Shown: positions 54,992 to 64,000 of the stretch, in pieces
Layout of the letters: each line of letters opens with the position of its first letter
Numbering within the stretch: the first letter of the stretch is position 1
From: Bradymonas sp963697525
GTDB lineage: Bacteria; Myxococcota_A; Bradymonadia; Bradymonadales; Bradymonadaceae
Direction: 5' to 3'
Assembly (NCBI GenBank): GCA_963697525.1
Contig: OY969087.1
Span: 4,154,001-4,218,000, forward strand
DNA length: 64,000 bases
Translations under genes and position numbers: made by a program
The notes under the pieces: generated by a model
Database searches by the model: none
Told to the model about the DNA's origin: nothing
What the model saw: the letters and a program-made list of their open reading frames with translations, nothing else

Positions 54992-56728
54992 ATGATGGTT
55001 AGTTTACGAAGGTTTGTGCCGCGAGCTGCCGCCCTGGGGGCGGCCCTCGCGCTCGTCGTTGGCTGTGGCGATAGCGTCCAGCGCCAGCCCAAGCTCCACG
55101 TCCAAGTCATCGGGTGGGGCCCTGGCGACGACGGCAGCGTCGGCTTCCAGGCGCGCTTGCCCACGTTCAACGCCGAAAACCAGGTGCAGGTCAGCCTGAC
55201 GCGGCCCACCGCCGGGCAGGTTCTCGGCGTCAAGAGCTTCGCGGCGGCGGCGCGCTCGGCGACGCTTCCCAAGCTGCACTTCGGCACGGGGATGCGCCTG
55301 GAGTTTGCCGTCAAGGATGGCAACGCCCAGACCCTCGCCGCCGGGGCGACGCCGATGTTCGACTTCCAGAAGGGCGACATCGTCCAGGGATTTCGCATCC
55401 AGGTCGACCCGGTCAACGACTTCGCGCCGGTGGGCTCGGTGGTCAAGAGCAACGGGCGCAGCCAGCTCACCCAGAGCCGCATGGACTACCGCGCGGTGCG
55501 CTCCATCGATCAAAACCGCTGGTTGGGGCGCATCGGCCACGCCACCGTGCCCACCGACGGAGCCAACAAGCTGCTGGTGGTCGGCGGCGCCGACATCGAC
55601 CAGGTGCGCCGTCCGGGTACCATGCCTCAATTCCGCACGGTGCATGACGACCTGATGGAGTTCGACCCGGCCACGGGCTACTTCACGGACCTGTCCTACG
55701 ATTCGAGCACCGGTGCCGCCATGCCCAACGGGGCCGACCGCCTGCTCGAGGCGCGCGCCTTTCACACGGTCACCCCCGTGGGTCACAATAAATTTCTGGT
55801 CGTCGGTGGCCTGACCAACGGGCCGCACCCGCTCAACTCCATCGAGCTCATCGACCTGAACGCCGCCCCGGGTACGCGCGTCCAGCAGCTCATCGATTCC
55901 AGCACCGGCAGCCCCGCTCAACTGCACCAGGCCCGCGCGTTCCACACCGCCGTATACCGCCCGGCCGACAATACCGTGGTCGTCGCCGGCGGCATCGGGC
56001 AGGGCGGGGCGACCAACGTGCTCAACTCCGTGGAGTTCATCCACCTGGACACCGGCAGCGTCGAGACGGGCCCGAGCATGGCCCACCCGCGCGCCGAGGC
56101 CCAGGCGGTACTCATGAACGACAACTCGACCATCTGGGTGCTCGGCGGCCGCGACGCCACCGGAGCGCTCAAGTCCACCGAGGTCATCCAGGCGGCCGGC
56201 TCCACCGGTACCGTACAGCCCGGCGCGACCATGAACGAGGCACGCTTCGGCTTCAAGGCGCTGCGCATCACCCCGGGCAACCAGCGCATCGTGATGGCCC
56301 TGGGCGGCTACACCGACCTGGACGGCCACACCTCCGACACCTTCGAATTCGCCAACCTCGACCGGCAGAGCTTCTTGTCGGCGCCCGGATGGCACCTCAA
56401 CAACAAGCGGGGTAACCCGCAGGCCGTCGAGCTGCCCAACACCCACAATATCGTGGTGCTCGGCGGGCGCGACGCCAGTGGAACGCGCGTCAGCGCCGCC
56501 GAGGTGCTCCAGTTCCAGGGGTTGACCGAGAACAACCCCTACACCGCCCAATCGACCAATACCTCGTCGGTCAACGACCGCGCCGACAGCACCGCTACGC
56601 TGTTGAGCAACGGCAAGATCGTGCTCATCGGCGGCATCGGCAAATTCAACGGCAACGTCACCACGTTGGACAGCGCCGAGTACTTCACCCCGCTTGACCC
56701 GCGTCAGGCGGCGGTCACAGTGAATTGA
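54992..56728 (+). CDS. Kelch-repeat beta-propeller lipoprotein
   Basis: This 578-residue lipoprotein has a signal peptide with lipobox ALVVGC (Cys25). A beta-rich N-terminal domain (residues 26-160) precedes a Kelch-type propeller. Successive blades are LLVVGGADID, FLVVGGLTNG, TVVVAGGIGQGG, IWVLGGRDATGA, IVMALGGYTD, IVVLGGRDASGT and IVLIGGIGKF, so six to seven blades are present. No catalytic motif is visible; a binding or structural surface role is likely. It lies 74 bases after the PEGA gene on the same strand. ATG 54995 is an equally possible start. Confidence 0.82.
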   Translation: MMVSLRRFVPRAAALGAALALVVGCGDSVQRQPKLHVQVIGWGPGDDGSVGFQARLPTFNAENQVQVSLTRPTAGQVLGVKSFAAAARSATLPKLHFGTGMRLEFAVKDGNAQTLAAGATPMFDFQKGDIVQGFRIQVDPVNDFAPVGSVVKSNGRSQLTQSRMDYRAVRSIDQNRWLGRIGHATVPTDGANKLLVVGGADIDQVRRPGTMPQFRTVHDDLMEFDPATGYFTDLSYDSSTGAAMPNGADRLLEARAFHTVTPVGHNKFLVVGGLTNGPHPLNSIELIDLNAAPGTRVQQLIDSSTGSPAQLHQARAFHTAVYRPADNTVVVAGGIGQGGATNVLNSVEFIHLDTGSVETGPSMAHPRAEAQAVLMNDNSTIWVLGGRDATGALKSTEVIQAAGSTGTVQPGATMNEARFGFKALRITPGNQRIVMALGGYTDLDGHTSDTFEFANLDRQSFLSAPGWHLNNKRGNPQAVELPNTHNIVVLGGRDASGTRVSAAEVLQFQGLTENNPYTAQSTNTSSVNDRADSTATLLSNGKIVLIGGIGKFNGNVTTLDSAEYFTPLDPRQAAVTVN

Positions 56729-56853
56729 TGCGTGTGGCATAGGTTGACGCCCGCAAGCGTCCCTGATAAGTCACAGCGCTCCCGAGCCGGCTGCTGCTGG
56801 CTCATGGGACAACTTGATTTTTACGCCGCATTCGATAAACCGCAGGAGAGACG

Positions 56854-57054
56854 ATGTCCGAAGAAGAAAAGAACACCGAGGAGACCACTGACGAGCAGGC
56901 AGAGCGCGACACCGGCGGTCAGAAGATCATGTGCTTCGTCTCCAAGGAGATGGTGCCGATCAACCAGACCGTCGAGCTGGAGTATATGCCCGGCAAAAAA
57001 GTGCGCGTGATGCCCAAGTATGTGAAGTTCGAGCTGGAAGAATCGGGACTGTGA
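56854..57054 (+). CDS. Small hypothetical protein (66 aa)
   Basis: This is a small acidic protein with a disordered Glu/Thr-rich N-terminus and a compact C-terminal part (IMCFVSKEMVPINQTVELEYMPGKKVRVMPKYVKFEL) that looks like a small beta fold with one cysteine. GGAGAGACG directly precedes the ATG. It ends 4 bases before the next gene, so the two form a pair. The family is not recognised. Confidence 0.65.
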   Translation: MSEEEKNTEETTDEQAERDTGGQKIMCFVSKEMVPINQTVELEYMPGKKVRVMPKYVKFELEESGL

Positions 57055-57058
57055 GTCG

Positions 57059-57322
57059 ATGGACTCCCCCGACGTGACCGACGCGCCCGCGCCCGGAGTC
57101 GAGACGCTGCTCGACGAGGCGCAGGCGAACTTCGAGCGGGGCGATTATGCCCGTGCTGGCGAGCTCCTCGGCGAGCTCGACGCGCGCGAGCTGAGCGTCG
57201 CCCAACGCACCCGCTACGAAGTCCTCGAGCGCAAGCTTCTGCCCAAGCCCCTGGGTGTGAAGCTTGCGCTTTTTGGTGTGCTGCTCTTTGTGGGCCTGAC
57301 CGTCCTGGTCTTGGCTGTGTAA
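57059..57322 (+). CDS. Small TPR-like protein with C-terminal membrane anchor
   Basis: This 87-residue protein has one TPR-like helical hairpin (LLDEAQANFERGDYARAGELLGELDARELS) and a C-terminal TM (LALFGVLLFVGLTVLVLAV), a tail-anchored topology. It starts 4 bases after the preceding stop. The family is not recognised. Confidence 0.6.
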   Translation: MDSPDVTDAPAPGVETLLDEAQANFERGDYARAGELLGELDARELSVAQRTRYEVLERKLLPKPLGVKLALFGVLLFVGLTVLVLAV

Positions 57323-57455
57323 GCCCGTGACACTTTGATCCACCCGTTGGCGTGTCGAGCCATGCGCCACCTCGTCTGGAGGTAGGCGCGAGGCGCCGAC
57401 CACCAGCTAGAGAGGCCAAGTAAACGACGCTTGGCGCGCGTGCCTTCGGCCATCT

Positions 57456-57503
57456 CCCACCTTTATCCCACCGCCATCCCACTTTCGTCCCACTTTGATC
57501 CAC
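57456..57503 (-). promoter_or_regulatory. Array of five GTGG boxes at 11-bp spacing (minus orientation)
   Basis: On the plus strand CCCAC occurs at 57456, 57467, 57478 and 57489, with TCCAC at 57499. On the minus strand this reads as GTGGA/GTGGG boxes, three of them preceded by AAA or AAG. AAAGTGG-type boxes in register are the known target of MraZ. A sixth related site (CACTTTGATCCACC) lies at 57331-57344. The array lies about 375 bases before the mraZ start. Confidence 0.55.
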
Positions 57504-57563
57504 GCGCAGATCTGCACCCCGTTCAGAACACAGCAACAGGGGGTTGCAAGAAAAATTTTTTGG

Positions 57564-57615
57564 CCTGTGGAAAACCCTGTGGAAAACATTAAGTAGTTGA
57601 AAAATAAGTGGAAAA
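57564..57615 (+). promoter_or_regulatory. AT-rich stretch with repeated TGTGGAAAA boxes
   Basis: TGTGGAAAA occurs at 57566-57574 and 57578-57586 (12-bp direct repeats), and AAGTGGAAAA at 57606-57615. The first two are one mismatch from the DnaA box TGTGGATAA. They also contain the GTGG core of MraZ boxes, so the binding protein is uncertain. The surrounding 80 bases are much richer in A+T than the neighbouring DNA. Confidence 0.4.
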
Positions 57616-57692
57616 GTGACCTGTTTTGGGGCGTGTGGATCGTCTCTGTTTCCAGTTGATCCGGGTCACGGCTAAATTATTGATTAACTTTC

Positions 57693-57721
57693 TTGACGGG
57701 GGATCATGCCACCCTTATAGT
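57693..57721 (+). promoter_or_regulatory. Strong sigma70-type promoter of the dcw cluster
   Basis: TTGACG and TATAGT are separated by exactly 17 bases. The promoter sits 157 bases before the mraZ start, and its -10 element touches the first of the downstream GTGG boxes, so MraZ binding there would block it. Confidence 0.7.
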
Positions 57722-57764
57722 GGGTGCCAGTGGGACGAATTCCCATAGCGTGGTAACGGGTGGA
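57720..57764 (+). promoter_or_regulatory. MraZ operator: GTGG boxes in 10-bp register
   Basis: GTGGG at 57720 and 57730, GTGGT at 57750 and GTGGA at 57760 lie on one face of the helix; the 57740 position of the series is degenerate. In E. coli MraZ represses its own operon by binding GTGGG boxes with the same 10-bp period just downstream of the promoter, so autoregulation is expected here. Confidence 0.75.
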
Positions 57765-57877
57765 TGCCCCACGGCGCGGTCGGGCCACGGACGGCTCGAT
57801 TGGTCAGGATGGCCGGAGATGCAAGGACGTATCCCGGTCAGCGGTATTACCTGTCGACGTTTTTTGGGCGTGGCGTC

Positions 57878-58336
57878 ATGTTTCGAGGCCAGTATGAACA
57901 TACGATGGACGCCAAAGGCCGCGTCAGTTTGCCGGCGAGGTTTCGCGAAGTACTCGCCGAAATGGACGTCGAGGGTAATAACGCTGACCGGGTCATCCTG
58001 ACGCGTAACTTCGAGAAGAGCCTGGAGCTGTATCCGTTGGATAAGTGGCTCAACTTCGAAGAGAAGGTGCGCTCACTTCCACAATTCGACCCCAACGTTC
58101 AACGCGTGTTGCGCGTCTTCGTTGCCGGCGCGGTGGAGTGCTCGCTGGACAGCCACGGCCGGCTGCTCATCCCTCAGCCCATGCGGCAATTTGCCGGCTT
58201 GGAGCGCGAGGTGGTCTGGGTCGGTCAGCTCGAGAAGGCCCAGTTGTGGTCGGCTCAGCGCTGGGATCACGCGGTCGAAGCGGCGTTGGAAGACGCCGAG
58301 CAGTTGCAGCAAAAGGTCGCCGAATTCGGTCTGTAA
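57878..58336 (+). CDS. mraZ: Transcriptional regulator MraZ
   Basis: MraZ is a ring-forming DNA-binding protein that controls the dcw cluster. It has two AbrB-like repeats: FRGQYEHTMDAKGRVSLPARFRE at the start and AVECSLDSHGRLLIPQPMRQFAGL in the second half. The 152-residue length is normal. ATG 57878 is used because MFRGQ is the family start; the frame is open to 57764 only by chance. It is the first gene of the cluster. Confidence 0.95.
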   Translation: MFRGQYEHTMDAKGRVSLPARFREVLAEMDVEGNNADRVILTRNFEKSLELYPLDKWLNFEEKVRSLPQFDPNVQRVLRVFVAGAVECSLDSHGRLLIPQPMRQFAGLEREVVWVGQLEKAQLWSAQRWDHAVEAALEDAEQLQQKVAEFGL

Positions 58337-58694
58337 GACAGGATGTCGACAGCCGGGCGGTGTGCCGGGCTTCGAAGGCGGACTGCTCTCAAATGTTCGA
58401 TGCCGAAGATTTGCGAGCAGTGCGGGTTCGAAAGCCCAAAGAGCTACGACAAGTTGCAAGTTGACTCACGGACGAGGCCGTTACGCCTCCACGCGGGACG
58501 AAGGCTCAAGGACGAGTCACCGGGAGAAGTCTTCATGGATGAAGCGCGCGCCTAGACATCGCGCGGCCCACGGATGGGCGTTTCACTTCTTTCGCACAGT
58601 CTCGAACGAGCGACCTTTGCCAGCGGCGGGCCTATCTTTCCAACGGGAAGACCGGGTGTGTTCGGCAATGGTCTGTTTATGACGAGAGGGTTCT
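58337..58694 (+). other. Gap between mraZ and rsmH without a convincing gene
   Basis: These 358 bases are unusual for a dcw cluster, where the two genes are normally adjacent. A short open frame (58343-58555, or from 58400: MPKICEQCGFESPKSYDKLQ) has a CxxC motif, but no clear ribosome binding site or family, so I do not call it a gene. I saw no typical RNA gene, and no terminator hairpin with a T-run. Confidence 0.4.
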
Positions 58695-59671
58695 GTGCCC
58701 CATCAATCCACATCCAGATCTGCCTCCTATGGCACCGAGTACCACGTGCCCATCATGGTCGCCGAAGTGCTCGAGTACCTGGCCGTCGCGCCGGGCGGGC
58801 GCTACGTCGACGGTACGGCCGGTGGGGGGGGCACACCGCGGCCATCTTGGACGCCTCGGCGCCCGATGGACACGTGTTGGCCATCGACCGCGACCCGCAG
58901 GCCATCGCCGAGGTCGGCGAGCGTCTCGAGGGGGCGGGAAAGCGGCTGAAGCTCGTGCAGGGCAACTACGGCGACGTGCTCGATATCTGCCGCAGCCAAG
59001 ACTACTCGCCGGTCGACGGCTTTCTGGTCGACGCCGGGGTCAGCTCTCACCAGTTGGATGAAGCCGAGCGGGGCTTCAGCTTCAGCAAAGAAGGCCCGCT
59101 CGATATGCGCATGGGGCCGGACGCGCCCACCGTCGAGGAGTACCTCGGCGCGGTGGACGTCGACGAGCTCACCCGCGCGCTTCGCACGTATGGGGAGGTG
59201 CGCTCGGCGCATCGCGTCGCCCGCGCCATCCTGGGCGCGTTCGACGCCGGCGAGCTCGAGACCACGGTCGATCTGGCCAAGGTCATCGAGAGCGCCGTCG
59301 GCCACGGCGCCGGAAGTGGTCGGGGCACGACCATTCATCCGGCGACGCTGGTCTTTCAGGGGCTGCGCATCGCCATCAATCGCGAGCTCGACACCCTCGA
59401 GCGGGCGGTCCAGGCGGTGCCCGATCTGGTCCGAAGCGGCGGGCGCGCCGTGTTCATCAGCTTCCACTCGTTGGAAGACCGGATCGTCAAGCATGGATTT
59501 CGTGACCTGGCCACCGACTGCGTCTGCCCGCCGGACCTGCCGGTGTGCGGCTGCGACGCGGTCGCCCGGGTCAAAGTGTTGACCTCCAGGCCGGTGTACG
59601 CCGCCGACGACGAGGTCGAGCGCAACCCGCGCGCCCGCAGCGCGCGGCTTCGCGCCGTCGAAGTGTTGTGA
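58695..59671 (+). CDS. rsmH: 16S rRNA m4C1402 methyltransferase RsmH, frameshifted as sequenced
   Basis: RsmH methylates C1402 in the ribosomal P site. GTG 58695 follows GAGAGG and gives YHVPIMVAEVLEYLAVAPGGRYVDGTAGGGG. The frame then breaks inside the SAM-binding motif: after GGT there are eight G (58824-58831), where nine would give the expected GGGGHTAAIL. Beyond this the protein continues in another frame (LDASAPDGHVLAIDRDPQAIAEV; GFLVDAGVSSHQLDEAERGFSF; FISFHSLEDRIVKHGF). Only one base is missing, in a homopolymer of an essential-type gene, so a sequencing or assembly error is the likeliest cause. Confidence 0.9.
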
Positions 59672-59700
59672 CCGTTGTTCGAAGAATGGAAGGCAAGTCG

Positions 59701-60054
59701 ATGAAAAAGATGGTGTTCGAGGGGTTGGGCGATGGCGCCCGTATCCTCAAGGTGTTCGTAATCGTCGCCATTCCCGTGGCGATGTTGATGTTTCACGTCT
59801 TCAACCAATACCGCATCACCAAATTGGGATACGCGGTCGCCGAGCAGGCCCATCAGCACCGCCAGCTCATCGAGCAGCACCGCAAGCTGAGCATCGAGGC
59901 GACCTACCAGGGCCGCAGCGAGCGCATGTTGGCGCTGGCCAAGCAGAAGTTCGGCCTCGAGCCGCTCAAGCCCGAGCAGGTCATCGAGCTCGACTCGCAG
60001 CAGTTGCACGGGGCGTCGGCCGAGCAGGCCTCGCTGGACATTGCGACCCATTGA
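59701..60054 (+). CDS. ftsL: Cell division protein FtsL
   Basis: This is a 117-residue bitopic membrane protein between rsmH and ftsI, the usual place of ftsL. It has a short cytoplasmic N-terminus, one TM (about residues 17-35: LKVFVIVAIPVAMLMFHVF) and an extracytoplasmic coiled coil (YAVAEQAHQHRQLIEQHRKLSIE) ending in GLEPLKPEQVIEL. FtsL sequences are poorly conserved, so the call rests on topology and synteny. ATG 59701 follows GGAAGG by 6 bases. Confidence 0.8.
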   Translation: MKKMVFEGLGDGARILKVFVIVAIPVAMLMFHVFNQYRITKLGYAVAEQAHQHRQLIEQHRKLSIEATYQGRSERMLALAKQKFGLEPLKPEQVIELDSQQLHGASAEQASLDIATH

Positions 60055-60068
60055 ATGACTTCACCACA

Positions 60069-60105
60069 GAGGACGCCGAGGAAACGAACTTTTCTCGGCG
60101 TCCTC
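60069..60105. promoter_or_regulatory. Hairpin between ftsL and ftsI
   Basis: A perfect 12-bp stem (gaggacgccgag with ctcggcgtcctc) has a 13-base loop. Outer bases cacc and ggtg extend the pairing. The left half resembles the caccacagaggac-type dispersed repeat seen in many genomes. It could act as an attenuator or RNA-processing site inside the operon. Confidence 0.5.
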
Positions 60106-60132
60106 GGCGGTGACATCGAAGTTGGTTGAGCG

Positions 60133-62214
60133 ATGAGTGGTGATTCGACAGATCGGCAAAAGTGGGTGCGGGTGCGCATGGCGCTCGTGGTCGCGCTGTT
60201 GGTGTGCGGGTTGGCCACGGTCGTCGGCCGGGTGTACTACTTGCAAACGGTCAAGGCGAAGAACCTCAACGAGATGGCCGACAGCCAGACCGAGCGTTCC
60301 ATCGAGATGAAGGCCAAGCGCGGCAGCATCGTCGACCGGCGCGGCGTCGAGATGGCCGTCTCGGTCCAGGTGCCCAGCATCTTCGCGCGCCCGCGCCACA
60401 TCAAAAATCCGCGGCTGGTCGCCCGCCAACTGATGCCGCACCTCAACGTCCCCTTCAAGACGCTGGTCGACAAGCTCGAGTCCAAACACGGGTTCGTGTG
60501 GCTGCAGCGCCAAGCCAAGCCCGATTCGGCACACGCCATTCGCAAGTTGCACATCGACGGCATCGGCATCACCACCGAGAATAAGCGCTACTACCCGCTG
60601 CGCGAGCGCGCCGGACAATTGCTTGGCTTTGTGGGCATCGACGGCAAAGGCCTCGAGGGCCTCGAGCGCACCCTCGACAAGAAGCTCGCCGGGGGCACCT
60701 TCGAACTCGACGGCATGCGCGACGCCCACGGGCGCACGCTGCTGACGCGCGACGTGCCCCAATTTCGCAAATTCGAGGGCGACAGCGTCGAGCTGACCCT
60801 GGATACGCGCATCCAGCGCGTCGCCGAGCAGGCCATCGCCGAACAGGTCAAAAAATACGAGGCCAAGTGCGGCTACGCCGTGGTCATGGACGTGCACACC
60901 GGCGAGATCCTCGCGCTGGCCAATACGCCCGCCTTCGATCCCAACCATTTCGGCGACTACACCTCCAAGGACTGGCGGCTTCGCACCATCACCGACACCT
61001 TCGAGCCGGGCTCGACGTTCAAACCCTTCGTGCTGGCCACCGCGCTACAAAAGGGCACGATCACGCTGAACTCCAAATTCGATACCGAGGGCGGGCGCAT
61101 CAAGATCGGCCGCTACCACATCCGCGACAGCCACGCGCACGGGATCCTGACGGCCGCCCAGATCGTGCAGGTCTCGAGCAATATCGGCGCCTACAAGATC
61201 GCCCAGACGGTGGGGCGAAACGGCTTTTACGACGGGATTCGCAAGTTCGGCTTCGGCAGCCGCACCGGACTGGGGCTGCGCGGCGAGCAGCCTGGCCTGG
61301 TCTGGCCGCCGGACCGGTGGGCGGAGGTGACCTTCGCCAATATGGCCTTCGGCCAGGGCCTGACCGTGACGCCTCTGCAGCTCGCCACGGCCATCTCGGC
61401 CATCGCCAACGGCGGCATGCTCATGAAACCGCGCATCATCAAGCAGGTGCGCGACAAAGACGGCAACGTCGTCGAGCAGACCCATCCCACGCTGGTGCGC
61501 CGGGTCGTCTCGCCGAAGGTCGCCCGCGAGACCGCCTACGCCATGAGCATGGTCACCCTGGATGAGGGCACGGGCACCAACGCTGCGATGAAGCACTATA
61601 CGGTGGCCGGCAAGACCGGCACCGCTCAAAAGGTCAACCCCAAGACGCGCCGCTACGATCGGCATCTGTGGCTGGGAAGCTTCGTGGGCTTCGCCCCGGC
61701 CGAGAAGCCCGACGTGGTCGTGCTGGTGATGATCGACGAGCCCCAGAAGAGTCACTACGGCGGAGTGGTCGCCGCGCCGGCGGTCAAGCGCATCCTCAAA
61801 AAGGCGCTGTCGGTGCGCGGCGTCATGCCGCTGCCGGAGGCGGAGCGCTTCCACTTCGACGAGGAGGGCGACGAGAAGAAGGCCGTGGCCAAGGTCGATA
61901 AAGCCGACCTCGCGCCCAAGCTTCCGGACAACGTGGTCACCCTGCCGACGGTGCACGTCGACACCGATGACGCCCACGCCGACGCCGACGATGGCACCAT
62001 GCCCGATTTCAGCGGGCTGACGCTTCGCCAGGCGCTGGCGCACGCGAGCAAGCTGGGCGTCTTGCCCGACGTCGACGGTTGGGGCAGGGTGGTCTCGCAG
62101 ACCCCGGCTCCCGGCCAGCCGCTGGGCGATGATCGGCACGTCACGCTGGTGCTGTCGCCGGCGACGCGCGGCGCGCTTATCGCCGAGGAGCCCTCGGCGG
62201 GGTCGGCGCAATAA
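60133..62214 (+). CDS. ftsI: Division-specific transpeptidase FtsI (PBP3) with PASTA domain
   Basis: This class B penicillin-binding protein cross-links septal peptidoglycan. It has 693 residues: TM (about 15-36), dimerisation domain (KAKRGSIVDRRGVEMAVS) and transpeptidase domain. The three active-site motifs are STFK (about residue 295), SSN (about 348) and KTGT (about 494). A C-terminal PASTA domain (about 625-680: PDFSGLTLRQALAHASKLGVLP...VVSQTPAPG) is present; it is absent from E. coli FtsI but is known in other groups. It follows ftsL in the dcw order. Confidence 0.93.
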   Translation: MSGDSTDRQKWVRVRMALVVALLVCGLATVVGRVYYLQTVKAKNLNEMADSQTERSIEMKAKRGSIVDRRGVEMAVSVQVPSIFARPRHIKNPRLVARQLMPHLNVPFKTLVDKLESKHGFVWLQRQAKPDSAHAIRKLHIDGIGITTENKRYYPLRERAGQLLGFVGIDGKGLEGLERTLDKKLAGGTFELDGMRDAHGRTLLTRDVPQFRKFEGDSVELTLDTRIQRVAEQAIAEQVKKYEAKCGYAVVMDVHTGEILALANTPAFDPNHFGDYTSKDWRLRTITDTFEPGSTFKPFVLATALQKGTITLNSKFDTEGGRIKIGRYHIRDSHAHGILTAAQIVQVSSNIGAYKIAQTVGRNGFYDGIRKFGFGSRTGLGLRGEQPGLVWPPDRWAEVTFANMAFGQGLTVTPLQLATAISAIANGGMLMKPRIIKQVRDKDGNVVEQTHPTLVRRVVSPKVARETAYAMSMVTLDEGTGTNAAMKHYTVAGKTGTAQKVNPKTRRYDRHLWLGSFVGFAPAEKPDVVVLVMIDEPQKSHYGGVVAAPAVKRILKKALSVRGVMPLPEAERFHFDEEGDEKKAVAKVDKADLAPKLPDNVVTLPTVHVDTDDAHADADDGTMPDFSGLTLRQALAHASKLGVLPDVDGWGRVVSQTPAPGQPLGDDRHVTLVLSPATRGALIAEEPSAGSAQ

Positions 62215-62310
62215 ATTCGGCCGCGGCTGCCGTTGTACTTCGTGAGCCGTCGAGCAATCGACGCAATTGCCACTCCACCATTTGCGAACCTGCGCTGGGC
62301 CCTGGTTTCG

Positions 62311-64000
<1,690 letters not shown>

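Noticed and set aside
58337..58694. RNase P RNA or another structured RNA in the mraZ-rsmH gap
   Set aside because: I could not find the conserved core segments of RNase P RNA or any other RNA family I know.

Overview
The window is high-GC bacterial DNA with two parts. Roughly the first 13.3 kb is an accessory region. The remaining 50.7 kb is ordinary chromosomal backbone. The backbone suggests a myxobacterium-like deltaproteobacterium, perhaps Bradymonadia (Myxococcota); this is inferred from style and not from a marker gene. The clues are a very large Ser/Thr kinase with ATPase and TPR regions, a MopE-type repeat protein with a MYXO-CTERM-like tail, Cys-rich lipoproteins with Asp/Ala/Gly-rich linkers, PilZ, FHA and PEGA proteins, and several unusual domain fusions.

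Positions 1-13,300 hold a plus-strand array of orphan Rhs 'tips'. Each cassette carries part or all of this order: late YD repeats and RHS core, a pre-toxin segment, a self-cleaving Hint (intein-like) domain, a short variable toxin tail, and a small unrelated gene in the position of an immunity gene. Six cassettes can be traced. The tails are ParB-fold (cassettes 1 and 2), Gly-rich membrane (3), ADP-ribosyltransferase HYD1-like (4) and two of unknown type (5 and 6). The shared parts are almost identical between cassettes while the tails and immunity genes differ. Many cassettes are damaged by truncation, frameshift or insertion. They are separated by long interspersed repeats built from two imperfect palindromes, called P1 and P2 here. 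Two YD regions carry the same 162-bp element with terminal inverted repeats, which resembles a MITE. No recombinase, reverse transcriptase or full-length Rhs gene is visible in the window.

Positions 13,300-22,000, mostly minus strand, hold a GH1 glycosidase lipoprotein, a DUF3095 protein, a PilZ protein (plus strand), the FtsK DNA translocase, ribonuclease J and a small membrane protein. Positions 22,187-26,108 are a plus-strand run of a TerB-like protein, an NfeD-like protein and two flotillin/SPFH proteins, which looks like a membrane-microdomain operon. Then follow a HEAT-repeat protein (minus), a giant TPR protein, a DUF99 protein, the MopE/MYXO-CTERM protein, an MtfA-like peptidase (minus), TrmL, the kinase-ATPase-TPR protein and a Cys-rich lipoprotein (minus). 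Next come a small membrane protein and a minus-strand group with a PD-(D/E)XK-like nuclease, RluD and a small conserved protein. A ParA/MinD-HTH fusion is divergent from an FHA-coiled-coil protein. A nuclease-family protein overlaps a sensor kinase gene, and a PEGA protein and a Kelch-propeller lipoprotein follow.

Positions 57,323-64,000 are the division and cell wall (dcw) cluster: a repeat-rich regulatory region with MraZ-type GTGG boxes and a good sigma70-type promoter, then mraZ, rsmH (broken by one missing G in a G-run), ftsL, a PASTA-containing ftsI, and murE that continues in frame into murF at the window end. I saw no tRNA, rRNA or CRISPR array.
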